Below, in pieces: positions 18,841-26,700 of a stretch of 64,000 nucleotides of DNA (positions are counted from its first letter, which is position 1; each line of letters opens with the position of its first letter). The DNA is from Leadbetterella sp. (GTDB taxonomy: Bacteria > Bacteroidota > Bacteroidia > Cytophagales > Spirosomataceae). Location of the stretch: NCBI GenBank assembly GCA_019638185.1, contig JAHBUH010000005.1, forward strand, positions 152,825 through 216,824. The letters are read 5' to 3'. The notes under the pieces were generated by a model. The model saw only the letters and a list, made by a program, of their open reading frames with translations. It had not been told where the DNA came from and did not search any database. Position numbers and translations under genes: made by a program.

Positions 18841-18878
18841 TCCGCCATTGAGGAGTAGGATACTTGCCTCCATATTTG
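18841..18878 (+). promoter_or_regulatory. Promoter of the response-regulator stump
   Basis: TCCGCCATTGA at 18841-18851 includes the -33 TTG (18848-18850), and the -7 box CATATTTG is at 18871-18878, 20 bp away. The arrangement and sequence match the promoter of the intact regulator at 21267-21304. It now drives only a 25-codon remnant. Confidence 0.6.
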
Positions 18879-18899
18879 TACGCTCAAAAGTCTGTGTAT

Positions 18900-18977
18900 A
18901 TGAGCCGAATCCGGGTATCTGTGTATGAAGATAACGTGCAACTGATCGAAATGCTGGGCTGGATTATCAAGCCATAA
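18900..18977 (+). pseudogene. 5' stump of a LuxR-type response-regulator gene
   Basis: Reads MSRIRVSVYEDNVQLIEMLG then WIIKP and a stop. This matches the first 23 residues of the regulator at 21324 (MARIRVSVYEDNVQL...LGWII). Homology extends ~80 bp upstream through the promoter and ends abruptly near 18972, where AT-rich DNA of the Fic block begins. The differences from the intact copy show it is an older paralogue, not a fresh duplication. It marks the left edge of an insertion or deletion event. Confidence 0.75.
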
Positions 18978-18993
18978 TTTCGTATTCATTGTT

Positions 18994-20088
18994 TTACTTT
19001 CCCTCTAAAATTTTCAACAATCGTTCATTCAAATACAATTTTTCTTTACCGACTTTTACTGATTTCAAAAAGCTGTTTTCTTCTAATGCTATCAAATAAT
19101 TTCCGACTGTTTTGGGGTTTCCGATATTTTCATCAATTAAGTGTTGGCGTTTGGTGTAAGGCAACCGAAACAAAATTTCAACTAAATCTTTGGAATATAT
19201 TTTTGGCAATTTTGTTTTTATTTCTTCTGCGGTTTTGTCTATGACTTTTGTGAATTTATTCAACCGTTCTAAACCTCTTGCAGAAGTTTCCTCAATCATA
19301 TCTAACATATACAAAATGTAGTTTTCCCAATCGTTTTTTTCGGTTACACTACGCAAATTTTTGTAATAATCCACTTTGTTTTTAATGATGTATTCACTCA
19401 AATAAATGGCTGGTGTATCGAGTAAACCCGAAAGTTTGAGGTATAGCAATAATAAAATCCGTCCTGTTCTTCCGTTACCGTCTGCAAATGGGTGGATTGC
19501 CTCAAATTGGTAGTGCATTAACGCCATCTTTATCAATGGGTCAATAGTATCATCTTCATTGATGAACTTTTCCAAATTTACCAATTTTTCACGAATAACG
19601 GCTTCGCCACTTGGTGGCGTATAAATTACTTCGCCTTTTGTGTTGCTCAAAGTTGTTCCGGGTGTAACCCGAATTGAAGCGGTGTTTTGTTTGATACATT
19701 GAACAATGCTTATGCAAAGGTTGGTTGTGATAAACGGCTTTTTCTTTAACTGTTCCAAACCGAACCAAAGAGCTTCTTTATAGCTCAATACTTCTTTGGT
19801 GGCTGAATTTTCAACTTTTTTGTCTGCAACCAACGATTTGTAAAGTTCATCATTGGTTGTGATGATATTTTCTACTTCCGAACTTGCCTTTGCTTCTTGA
19901 AGATAAATCGTGTCTAAAAACAAAGTTGGATTGGGTAAATTCTTCAAAGTCCCGTTCAGTTGAGCCAATGCTCTACCTGCCGAAATCGTTTTACGCAATA
20001 TCTCTTTTGTTTCTACATCTGCGTTTGGCGGCAATAAAGGCAGGTCGTTGTATGGTATATTTTTATCAAATTTGCTCATTTCGTTCAA
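18994..20088 (-). CDS. Class II Fic-domain protein (probable AMPylase) with C-terminal winged helix
   Basis: 364 aa. The catalytic loop HPFADGNGRTGR at ~199-210 fits HxFx(D/E)GNGRxxR completely, so the enzyme should be competent. The N-terminal inhibitory helix carries SSEVEN (~70), matching (S/T)xxxE(G/N), which places it in class II (self-inhibited). The C-terminal ~60 residues (TKRQHLIDENIGNPKTVGN) look like a winged helix. Function known for the family: transfer of AMP or another nucleotide to protein Ser/Thr/Tyr. AT-rich, alone on its transcript, with repeated inverted sites just upstream that suggest autoregulation. The target protein is unknown. No small antitoxin gene is visible next to it. 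Confidence 0.9.
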   Translation of the reverse strand: MNEMSKFDKNIPYNDLPLLPPNADVETKEILRKTISAGRALAQLNGTLKNLPNPTLFLDTIYLQEAKASSEVENIITTNDELYKSLVADKKVENSATKEVLSYKEALWFGLEQLKKKPFITTNLCISIVQCIKQNTASIRVTPGTTLSNTKGEVIYTPPSGEAVIREKLVNLEKFINEDDTIDPLIKMALMHYQFEAIHPFADGNGRTGRILLLLYLKLSGLLDTPAIYLSEYIIKNKVDYYKNLRSVTEKNDWENYILYMLDMIEETSARGLERLNKFTKVIDKTAEEIKTKLPKIYSKDLVEILFRLPYTKRQHLIDENIGNPKTVGNYLIALEENSFLKSVKVGKEKLYLNERLLKILEGK

Positions 20089-20095
20089 GTGTAAG

Positions 20096-20176
20096 TTTTA
20101 CTCTCGTTTTCGATACGAGGGTAAAAATATAAAAAAATTACTCTCGTTGTTTAAGTAGAGGTAAAAATTACTCTCG
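20096..20176 (-). promoter_or_regulatory. Cluster of inverted repeats upstream of the Fic gene
   Basis: TTACTCTCG occurs at 20098-20106, 20138-20146 and 20168-20176. The first pairs with CGAGGGTAAAAA at 20116-20127, and the second with AGAGGTAAAAA at 20157-20167. Together they make two imperfect palindromes and a half-site within 81 bp. They start 8 bp before the Fic start codon, so a bound protein would block transcription or early elongation. The winged helix of Fic itself is a candidate binder. Confidence 0.55.
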
Positions 20177-20260
20177 TTCGTTTTGGGCAGCAACAAAGTC
20201 TAACGGACGACTTGTTAATTCGGGAATGTTGATTTTAGAACTACCGTTCCGTCAGCCTTG

Positions 20261-20362
20261 TTGCTAACGGTTCAGGGCTTGGCGTTCGGGCGGGAAAGCC
20301 CGCAGGAACTTTCACGGTTGAACGTCAACCCGCCTGACGCCAAACCTTATTACCTGCTGTGT
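20261..20362 (-). repeat. attC-like imperfect palindrome between the Fic and GIY-YIG genes
   Basis: GGCTTGGCGTTCGGGCGGGA at 20276-20295 is the near inverse of ACCCGCCTGACGCCAAACC at 20328-20346, and weaker pairing continues outwards (TTGCTAACGG against CAGCAGG). The whole is ~100 bp, GC-rich in an AT-rich block, and lies just after the stop codon of the GIY-YIG gene. This is the position an attC site takes in an integron cassette, and GTTAGC occurs at the outer minus-strand end. No integrase gene is in the window. It could also be a simple terminator hairpin. Confidence 0.4.
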
Positions 20363-20373
20363 TTTTTCTGTCG

Positions 20374-21135
20374 TCATAAGTTGTATCTTATTACTTGTGC
20401 AGCACCTCTCTGTTTCAAGTGAGCAACAGATTTGTTTATGTAGAGGTTTCTAATTTCGTCTGGTGCTACATTACCGTCAAAACCATAACCTGTTACTTCT
20501 ACTTGGATTTTGATATTTTTTTCCTTGTCAATGGTCTTGTTCTTGGGTCTTTGTTTTGGATACCAATTTTTAACTTCAAAAACTTCAACGATTAGTCCTC
20601 TAAACTCACTCAAAACATATTTGATTTGAGGTAATCTCCATTCACTAATTAGCCAAGTTTCTTTTGTCGCTTGATAAATTGGATTTGTTCCGTTACCACG
20701 TTTATATGTTTTGTTTATGTTAATTAACACACAATCAGCACTCATTTCATTTAGTGGTTGTGCATTGTAAAGTCTTATGATTTCTTCTGAAGTCATAAGA
20801 CCTTTTTCTATGGAATTATGTCCACCAACTATGTTTGAAAGTAAAAGTCCGCAATAAGTCAATGTGTCAATTAAAGATGCTTCAATTTGAAATGCTTCGC
20901 TTTCCGAAAGACCGTGTCTAACAATAATGTGCTTTACGGTTTGTCCGCTTTGGACAATTTCTCTTATTTTGTCGTATTTTGCACTTGAAGTGTCTATGTC
21001 TGTTAATGCACAAGCTAAATGATTGAATACTCTATTGTCAATACCCTTACCAATGTAAAAAGGTTTATTGTCTGTTGGGTCAAGCAACATATAAACGTAA
21101 TACTTTAATTCTTGCCTTGATTTTTCGTCAAACAT
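20374..21135 (-). CDS. GIY-YIG nuclease-domain protein
   Basis: 253 aa. The N-terminal ~90 residues hold a GIY-YIG core: YVYMLLDPTD, then PFYIGKGIDNRVFNH, followed by VRHGLSESEAFQIEASLI, where the Glu of the family can sit. The remaining ~150 residues (SADCVLININKTYK onwards) are not recognised. No signal peptide or membrane segment. AT-rich like the Fic gene, in the same orientation, separated from it by the attC-like hairpin. It may be a mobile or defence-associated nuclease; no reading of its target is possible. Confidence 0.78.
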   Translation of the reverse strand: MFDEKSRQELKYYVYMLLDPTDNKPFYIGKGIDNRVFNHLACALTDIDTSSAKYDKIREIVQSGQTVKHIIVRHGLSESEAFQIEASLIDTLTYCGLLLSNIVGGHNSIEKGLMTSEEIIRLYNAQPLNEMSADCVLININKTYKRGNGTNPIYQATKETWLISEWRLPQIKYVLSEFRGLIVEVFEVKNWYPKQRPKNKTIDKEKNIKIQVEVTGYGFDGNVAPDEIRNLYINKSVAHLKQRGAAQVIRYNL

Positions 21136-21266
21136 TGGATTAACTAATTTTCTTTTTTACTTACTCTGGTCGGTTTTCAGCTTCCCCGTTTTCTGCAAAA
21201 ATCGTTTGTTTTTCTGTTACCCCATAGTATATTTACCTCCACCCCAAAAAAAATCTCTCACATAAA

Positions 21267-21304
21267 TCCGTCATTGAGCAGAACCTCCCTTCCCCTTATA
21301 TTTG
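21267..21304 (+). promoter_or_regulatory. Promoter and shared box of the response regulator
   Basis: TCCGTCATTGA at 21267-21277 contains the -33 TTG (21274-21276). The -7 box TATATTTG at 21297-21304 fits TAnnTTTG, with a 20-bp spacer. The TCCGYMATTGA box at the same distance (30 bp) from -7 recurs in the stump promoter and in the promoter of the downstream operon. Confidence 0.65.
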
Positions 21305-21323
21305 TACGTTAAAAATCAATCGT

Positions 21324-21956
21324 ATGGCCCGGATCCGAGTGTCAGTGTATGAAGATAACGTCCAGCTGAGTGAAACGCTGGGCTGGATCATTGAGTCCAG
21401 TGATGAGCTGGTGCTAACCGGCACGCATCTTCATCCGGTTCATGTAGCGGAAGAGGTGGCAATGGAGCTGCCTGATGTGATCCTGATGGATATTGAGATG
21501 CCGCAGATGTCGGGCATAGAGGCTTTACGGGAGATTTCGGAGCGGGCGGCTTATATGCCCAAGGTGCTGATGTTTACGGTGTTTGAAGATACGGAAAAGA
21601 TTTTTGAGGCTATTAAAGCCGGGGCTGTGGGTTACCTGCTGAAGAGCACCTCCGGCGAAAAGATCATTGAGAGCATCCTGGAAGTGGCCAAAGGCGGGGG
21701 TGCCATGAGCCCTTCTATTGCACTGAAGGTGCTCAGCTCCTTTCATGAACCCAAACAGAACCCCTACGGGCTTACCGAACGCGAGGTGGAGGTACTGCGC
21801 CGGCTGGTGGAGGGCGACAGCTATAAGTTGATTGCCGCACACTTTGACCTCAGTATTAATACGGTGGAAAAGCACATTCTTCATATTTACCAGAAACTGC
21901 GGGTAAATTCTAAGGGGGAGGCTATTACGAAGGCCTACCGGGATAAACTTTTGTGA
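21324..21956 (+). CDS. NarL/LuxR-type response regulator
   Basis: 210 aa. The receiver domain has the acidic YEDN pair near residues 9-12 and the phosphoacceptor Asp in VILMDIEMP (~57). The switch Thr is in MFTVFED and the Lys in GYLLKSTSG. The LuxR-type helix-turn-helix lies at ~145-205 (LTEREVEVLRRLVEG, then LSINTVEKHILHIYQKL). No histidine kinase is encoded nearby, so its partner is elsewhere. It lies 73 bp upstream of the envelope operon and both promoters share a box, so it probably controls that operon and itself. Confidence 0.92.
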   Translation: MARIRVSVYEDNVQLSETLGWIIESSDELVLTGTHLHPVHVAEEVAMELPDVILMDIEMPQMSGIEALREISERAAYMPKVLMFTVFEDTEKIFEAIKAGAVGYLLKSTSGEKIIESILEVAKGGGAMSPSIALKVLSSFHEPKQNPYGLTEREVEVLRRLVEGDSYKLIAAHFDLSINTVEKHILHIYQKLRVNSKGEAITKAYRDKLL

Positions 21957-21970
21957 CCCCATCACGGATT

Positions 21971-22008
21971 TCCGTAATTGACGCACATACACAGGAAATC
22001 TAGCTTTG
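21971..22008 (+). promoter_or_regulatory. Promoter of the envelope operon
   Basis: TCCGTAATTGA at 21971-21981 contains the -33 TTG (21978-21980). TAGCTTTG at 22001-22008 fits the -7 consensus exactly, 20 bp on. The box also forms half of the short palindrome ACGGA-TT-TCCGT at 21964-21975. No terminator is seen between the regulator stop and this promoter. Confidence 0.65.
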
Positions 22009-22029
22009 TGGAAGTAATTCCTCAAGGTG

Positions 22030-23694
22030 ATGCTAAAACGAATACTCCTTATATTATTTATCCCGGCGTGGGGTTTGGCCCAGGATCTGGAGACCCTGGG
22101 CAGCCAGAAACCGTTTACGGTAAACGGCTCGCTGGATGTGCGGGCCATCGGGTATTCGGTTAACGGTATTGCCGCCCGAAGAAGCCCGTTTATGTACATG
22201 ATCAGCGGCAGCCCGGTATTCTCCGTGTACGGCATTTCTATTCCTTTGTATTTTACGTACAGTGAACAAGAGCGCTCTTTCCGCCAGCCTTTTAACCAGT
22301 TTGGCATGAGTCCTACCTATAAATGGGCTACCCTGCATGCCGGCTACCGGAACCTGACGTTTTCACCGTATACCCTGGCCGGGCATACCCTACTGGGAGC
22401 CGGTGCCGAACTGAACCCCGGCAAGCTGCGCCTGGGTTTTATGGTGGGCCGGCTAAACCGGGCCACCACTGTAGATACCACCACAGGAATGGTACAGCCG
22501 TACAGCTTTTCCCGCCACGGTTATGCGGGGAAAATAGGGTTTGGTACAGACGATAACCATTTTGACCTGAGCTTCCTGAGTGCCAAGGACCGGGAAAAAG
22601 ATTTTAAGGGCGACCTGGAAACCAGTGAGGTGCGGCCGGCGGCCAATACGGTGCTGGGCGGGGACCTGAAGCTGACCTTTGCCGGCCGGTTTTTCATTTT
22701 TGCGGATGGCGGCATCAGTGTTTATACCGGCGACCGGTACTCTACCGTAGCGCTTTTTACAGACTCTGCCCGCATCATCAAGACCATCAGCCGGCTGATG
22801 CCCCTGAACGGTACATCGGAATACTATATAGCCTATAGCGGTGGATTAGGCTATAAAGAGAAGAATTTTAGCCTGAAAGCGGCGTATCGCTATGTGGATC
22901 CGGAGTTTCGCTCCATGGGCGCCTACTATTTCCAGAATGATATCAAAAACCTGACGGTGTCACCCACGCTTAACGTGCTGAACGGCAAACTCCGCCTGAT
23001 GGCCAGCATAGGGATCCAGGATGATAACACCAAAAAGCAAAAGCAGGCTACCACCCGCCGGGTGATAGGCCTCACGAACCTGTCGTGGGATTTTAATGAG
23101 AAGCTAGGCCTGGATGCCTCCTATACTAACTTCTCGTCGAACTCCGAACCCGTGGTAGCCCTGGTGCAGAATAAATACCTCCTGACCCAAACCACGGCTA
23201 ATATTTCCATCAGCCCGCGCCTGGTTCTGGCTAATGCCCGGAATACCCAGATGATCCTGCTGTCGTATAATAACAGTAACCTGAAAGATGTGAACGAGGA
23301 AACCCAAATTCAGAATAACATTAACTCTACCGTGGCCCTGCTGAATTATAACATTACCCTGAACCAGTCGGGACTGACCCTGATGTCAGGCCTGAATTAT
23401 ACCATTAACAAAATAGCGGAAGGGGATATAGACAACAAGGGCTTTTCACTGGGCGCCTCCAAGGCCTTCCTTAAAAATAAACTGCAGGTGGGTACTAATA
23501 ACTCCTATGTGTTAAGCACCCTGCCCCAGGGCAAAAGCAATGTGCTGAGCCTGGGCGGCACGGCCAGCTACCGGCCCCTGGCTAAACACCGGGTGAACCT
23601 GAGGGTCAACTCCCTGAAGTATACGTATGAAGAAGGAGCAGGAAACGGATTTTCGGAATTTACGGCTGAAGTAGGCTATAACCTGAGTTTTTAA
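22030..23694 (+). CDS. Outer-membrane beta-barrel-like protein, unassigned
   Basis: 554 aa from ATG 22030 (a GTG at 22027 is in frame). The signal peptide is MLKRILLILFIPAWGLAQ. The rest is a chain of short, alternating hydrophobic strands ending in aromatic residues (for example LSLGGTASYRPLAKHRVNL), and the last residue is Phe (GYNLSF), typical of outer-membrane barrels. No family was recognised. It is the first gene of an operon with three secreted or lipidated proteins; the spacing to the next is 13 bp. A role as pore or anchor for the giant protein encoded next is inferred. Confidence 0.75.
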   Translation: MLKRILLILFIPAWGLAQDLETLGSQKPFTVNGSLDVRAIGYSVNGIAARRSPFMYMISGSPVFSVYGISIPLYFTYSEQERSFRQPFNQFGMSPTYKWATLHAGYRNLTFSPYTLAGHTLLGAGAELNPGKLRLGFMVGRLNRATTVDTTTGMVQPYSFSRHGYAGKIGFGTDDNHFDLSFLSAKDREKDFKGDLETSEVRPAANTVLGGDLKLTFAGRFFIFADGGISVYTGDRYSTVALFTDSARIIKTISRLMPLNGTSEYYIAYSGGLGYKEKNFSLKAAYRYVDPEFRSMGAYYFQNDIKNLTVSPTLNVLNGKLRLMASIGIQDDNTKKQKQATTRRVIGLTNLSWDFNEKLGLDASYTNFSSNSEPVVALVQNKYLLTQTTANISISPRLVLANARNTQMILLSYNNSNLKDVNEETQIQNNINSTVALLNYNITLNQSGLTLMSGLNYTINKIAEGDIDNKGFSLGASKAFLKNKLQVGTNNSYVLSTLPQGKSNVLSLGGTASYRPLAKHRVNLRVNSLKYTYEEGAGNGFSEFTAEVGYNLSF

Positions 23695-23707
23695 CGATTT
23701 ACTGGCT

Positions 23708-26700
23708 ATGAAAAAAGGTCTGATATTTTTGATTTTTATGTTAGGGGTATGGGGCGCAGCCGCCCAGACCCTTTACCCGGTTAGTGTGAGCCTTAACCTG
23801 GTGCCGCCGTATTCCACCCGGCTGAGCGACTACGCCAATAACCCCGGCAAAGTGCTCATTACCCTCAGGAATACCCAGGCGCGGGAGGTGACCGTTTACC
23901 TACGGGCTACCATCAGCGGGGATAACGGCATCATGGTCTTTACCAAACCCGACTTCCGGGCTGCCCGGGGTATCACCCTACGGCCTAACGTGCCGTTTAC
24001 CCTCACCGTGGGAGACCTCCAGGAGGTATTTGATATTAACCAGCTGACCACACGGGGCATCACCATGCAGGACATTGAACGGAAAAACGGCCTGCCCGAA
24101 GGCATCTACCAGGTGTGTGTACGGGCCTATGACCTTAGCCGGCCTACCGAGGCGCTGTCGGCGGAGTCGCCGCTGGGCTGTACCACCATCCGGCTCACCA
24201 GTATAGAGCCGCCCATGCTGATCAAACCTTTTGAGAACGAAGAAGTCACTTCCGTTCAGCCCCAGAATATTATTTTCAGCTGGACCCTCCCGGCCGGAGC
24301 GCCTCCGGGGATCCGGTTCCGGTTAAAGCTGGTGGAGCTGTTAGACCCCAAACGTAACCCGAATGACGCCTTCCTGGCCGGAACCCAGCCGCCGTTTTTT
24401 GAGAAGGTGGTGACCGGGAATGTGTACGTGTATGGCCCGGCAGACCCGCCCCTGGCTGACGGCCGGAAATATGCCTGGGCCGTAACCGCCCTAGACGCTG
24501 AAGAGAGTGGAAGGAGGGAAGGAACGGCCTTCCGGAACGGCGGAAGAAGCGAGGTGCGGGCGTTTACCTACCAGCGCAAGAAAACGGCGGCCCTGGCGGA
24601 TGTTCAGCCGAAAGGCCCGCCTTCCATTAAAAATACGCCAAAATTAGACCCGGAAATGGACATTACCCGGCTGCTGACCTCGGTCAGCGGGAAGCTGCTC
24701 TATGCCTACCCGGAAGACTATACCATGGCGGCACCCTCCATCGGAATCAAACAAAAGTACCGGACCCTGAGTAAAAGCAATTACTCCGCGAAGTCGCAGA
24801 AACGTCCGGGTGGCGGACTGTTCGAAAACCTGTACGAGTCGCCCGCCTACCTGAACCCCGTGCCTTCCGCATCACCGGCTAAAAAAGTAAAGCTGACCCT
24901 GGTGATGGTATATGCCTTTAACGACGCCCTGGTGGTGGGAAAAGGGATGAAAATGGATGCCATCCCGGCAGGAAATAACTGGAACTTTATCAATTCGGCA
25001 TCTGGGGAGTTCACTGTAAATAACAAGAAAGTAGCCCTTAACACCATAAGAAAGGTGCTGGCTACCGGTTTCACTAACGATAACGGGGAGTTTAACCTGA
25101 GCTTTATGATGAGTGATACCTCCGCCCGGTTTGCCATGAAAAATACGTTTGGCAGCGGGGAGTTTAAGGGTAGTTACGAGGGGGCTGTTAAGAAAACCTG
25201 TGTGCTGATTGTAGACAGCCCGTATTATTGCACGCCTTTTATCATGGTGGATGCCCGGCCCGGAGATCATATAGTGCTGCCTGAGCTGGTGAGCCTGGTG
25301 AAAAGCCAGGAGCTCACCCTCTCTGTACAGAACAATACTCAGGAAGGCCAGAAGGGGGGCAAGGGCGGTGGCCTGGAAAATATAAACCTGGAGCTCTTCC
25401 GCCTGAATCCCATGGAGGTGGACCTGCCCGGGCAGGAAGGCCAGAACCTGCCGGCATCGGCCATTCAGGCCCTGAAAATGGGTGATTTCTCTACCAAGTA
25501 CCCGATTTCAAAAGTAGGCCGGGTGGTGGCGGTAGACCGTACCAATGCCCAGGGTAAGGTGACCGTGCCCCGGGTGATCCGGATCGACAGCCGGAAAAAT
25601 GAATCCTTTATAGCCCATTCGTACAGCGATAAAAACGTGGGGGTGTACAATAAGTTTGACGGCATAAAGGTATTGGATGCCGTGAGCCTCCCGGAGGGGA
25701 TCGTGCTGGATAACACTAACCCGGCATGGGACGTGACCCCGGAATTCAATAGTTTCTACAGGTACATCAGTACCTCAGCAGATATCATTATGTCCTCGAA
25801 AAACCCGGTGGTGAAGGGCAAGGTGGTAGAGAAAAACATGGGCCTGAAGGGCGTACAGGTGATATTAAAGGCCCAGGTAACTACTGTGACGGAAACCAGC
25901 AGCGGTTTCCTGGGCTGGCTTAAAGAACAGGTAGTAACCACCGAATGGAAACCCATAGACGCCCAGATCACGAAAGAAGACGGGTATTTTGAATTTAAGA
26001 ACCTTAAACCGGGTGATTATCTCCTTGAGTTCTCAAAATCAGGGTATAAATCCATCCTGTTTCCTTCCGGAAGTACTTCGTCTTCGCCGAAATACTTTAA
26101 ACTGCAAAAAGGTGAACTGCTGCAAACCAACGAGATCTCTATGAGCCCGTCAGGAACTGTCACGGCCTGTGTATCCGATGAAGACGGGAACCGGGTGGTG
26201 GCGGATGTCAGGGTAGACGACGGCGCCTTTTATAAAACCCTGGAAAGCGGGATCATGAAAGGCTGCGTGGTGAATATGCCGGCACCAGGAGGAAACGGGA
26301 GAAAAATTAAAGTAAGCCCACGGGCCTCAGATAGTTATTACGACGAGGAATTTACCTGGAACATTAAAGAAGACGAGACCACGAATATTCCTGCGGGCGC
26401 CCTGGTGGTACTGCGGAGAAAACACCGGCTCCGGGTGCAGGTAAACGGCCGGCAGGGGAATGACGTGATGCCTCTGGAAGGGGCCAGCGTAACGGTGAAG
26501 GAGTATACGGCTGTTACGGATGCCAAGGGGATGGCTTTACTGCAATTTGAAAGCCCGGGAACCGAATTTGTAGTGAAGGTAAAACCGGTGGATAACTTTT
26601 CGCACTGGGAGAAGGAAATGACCATACCGGTGACTAAAAAGCCCCTGGAAAGAACTGTAGACCTGACTCCGGCGCGGATCGTGCTGGCCGCAGTCAGTGA

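Noticed and set aside
20096-20176. CRISPR array upstream of fic
   Set aside because: Repeats are 9 bp, partly inverted, irregularly spaced (40 and 30 bp), and no cas genes occur.
11385-21135. Prophage or conjugative element
   Set aside because: No integrase, portal, terminase, relaxase, tra genes or flanking direct repeats seen; the block fits a defence-type island better.
18994-21135. Toxin-antitoxin pair of Fic and GIY-YIG
   Set aside because: The genes are separated by 285 bp with an attC-like hairpin; Fic carries its own inhibitory helix and the GIY-YIG protein has no antitoxin traits.
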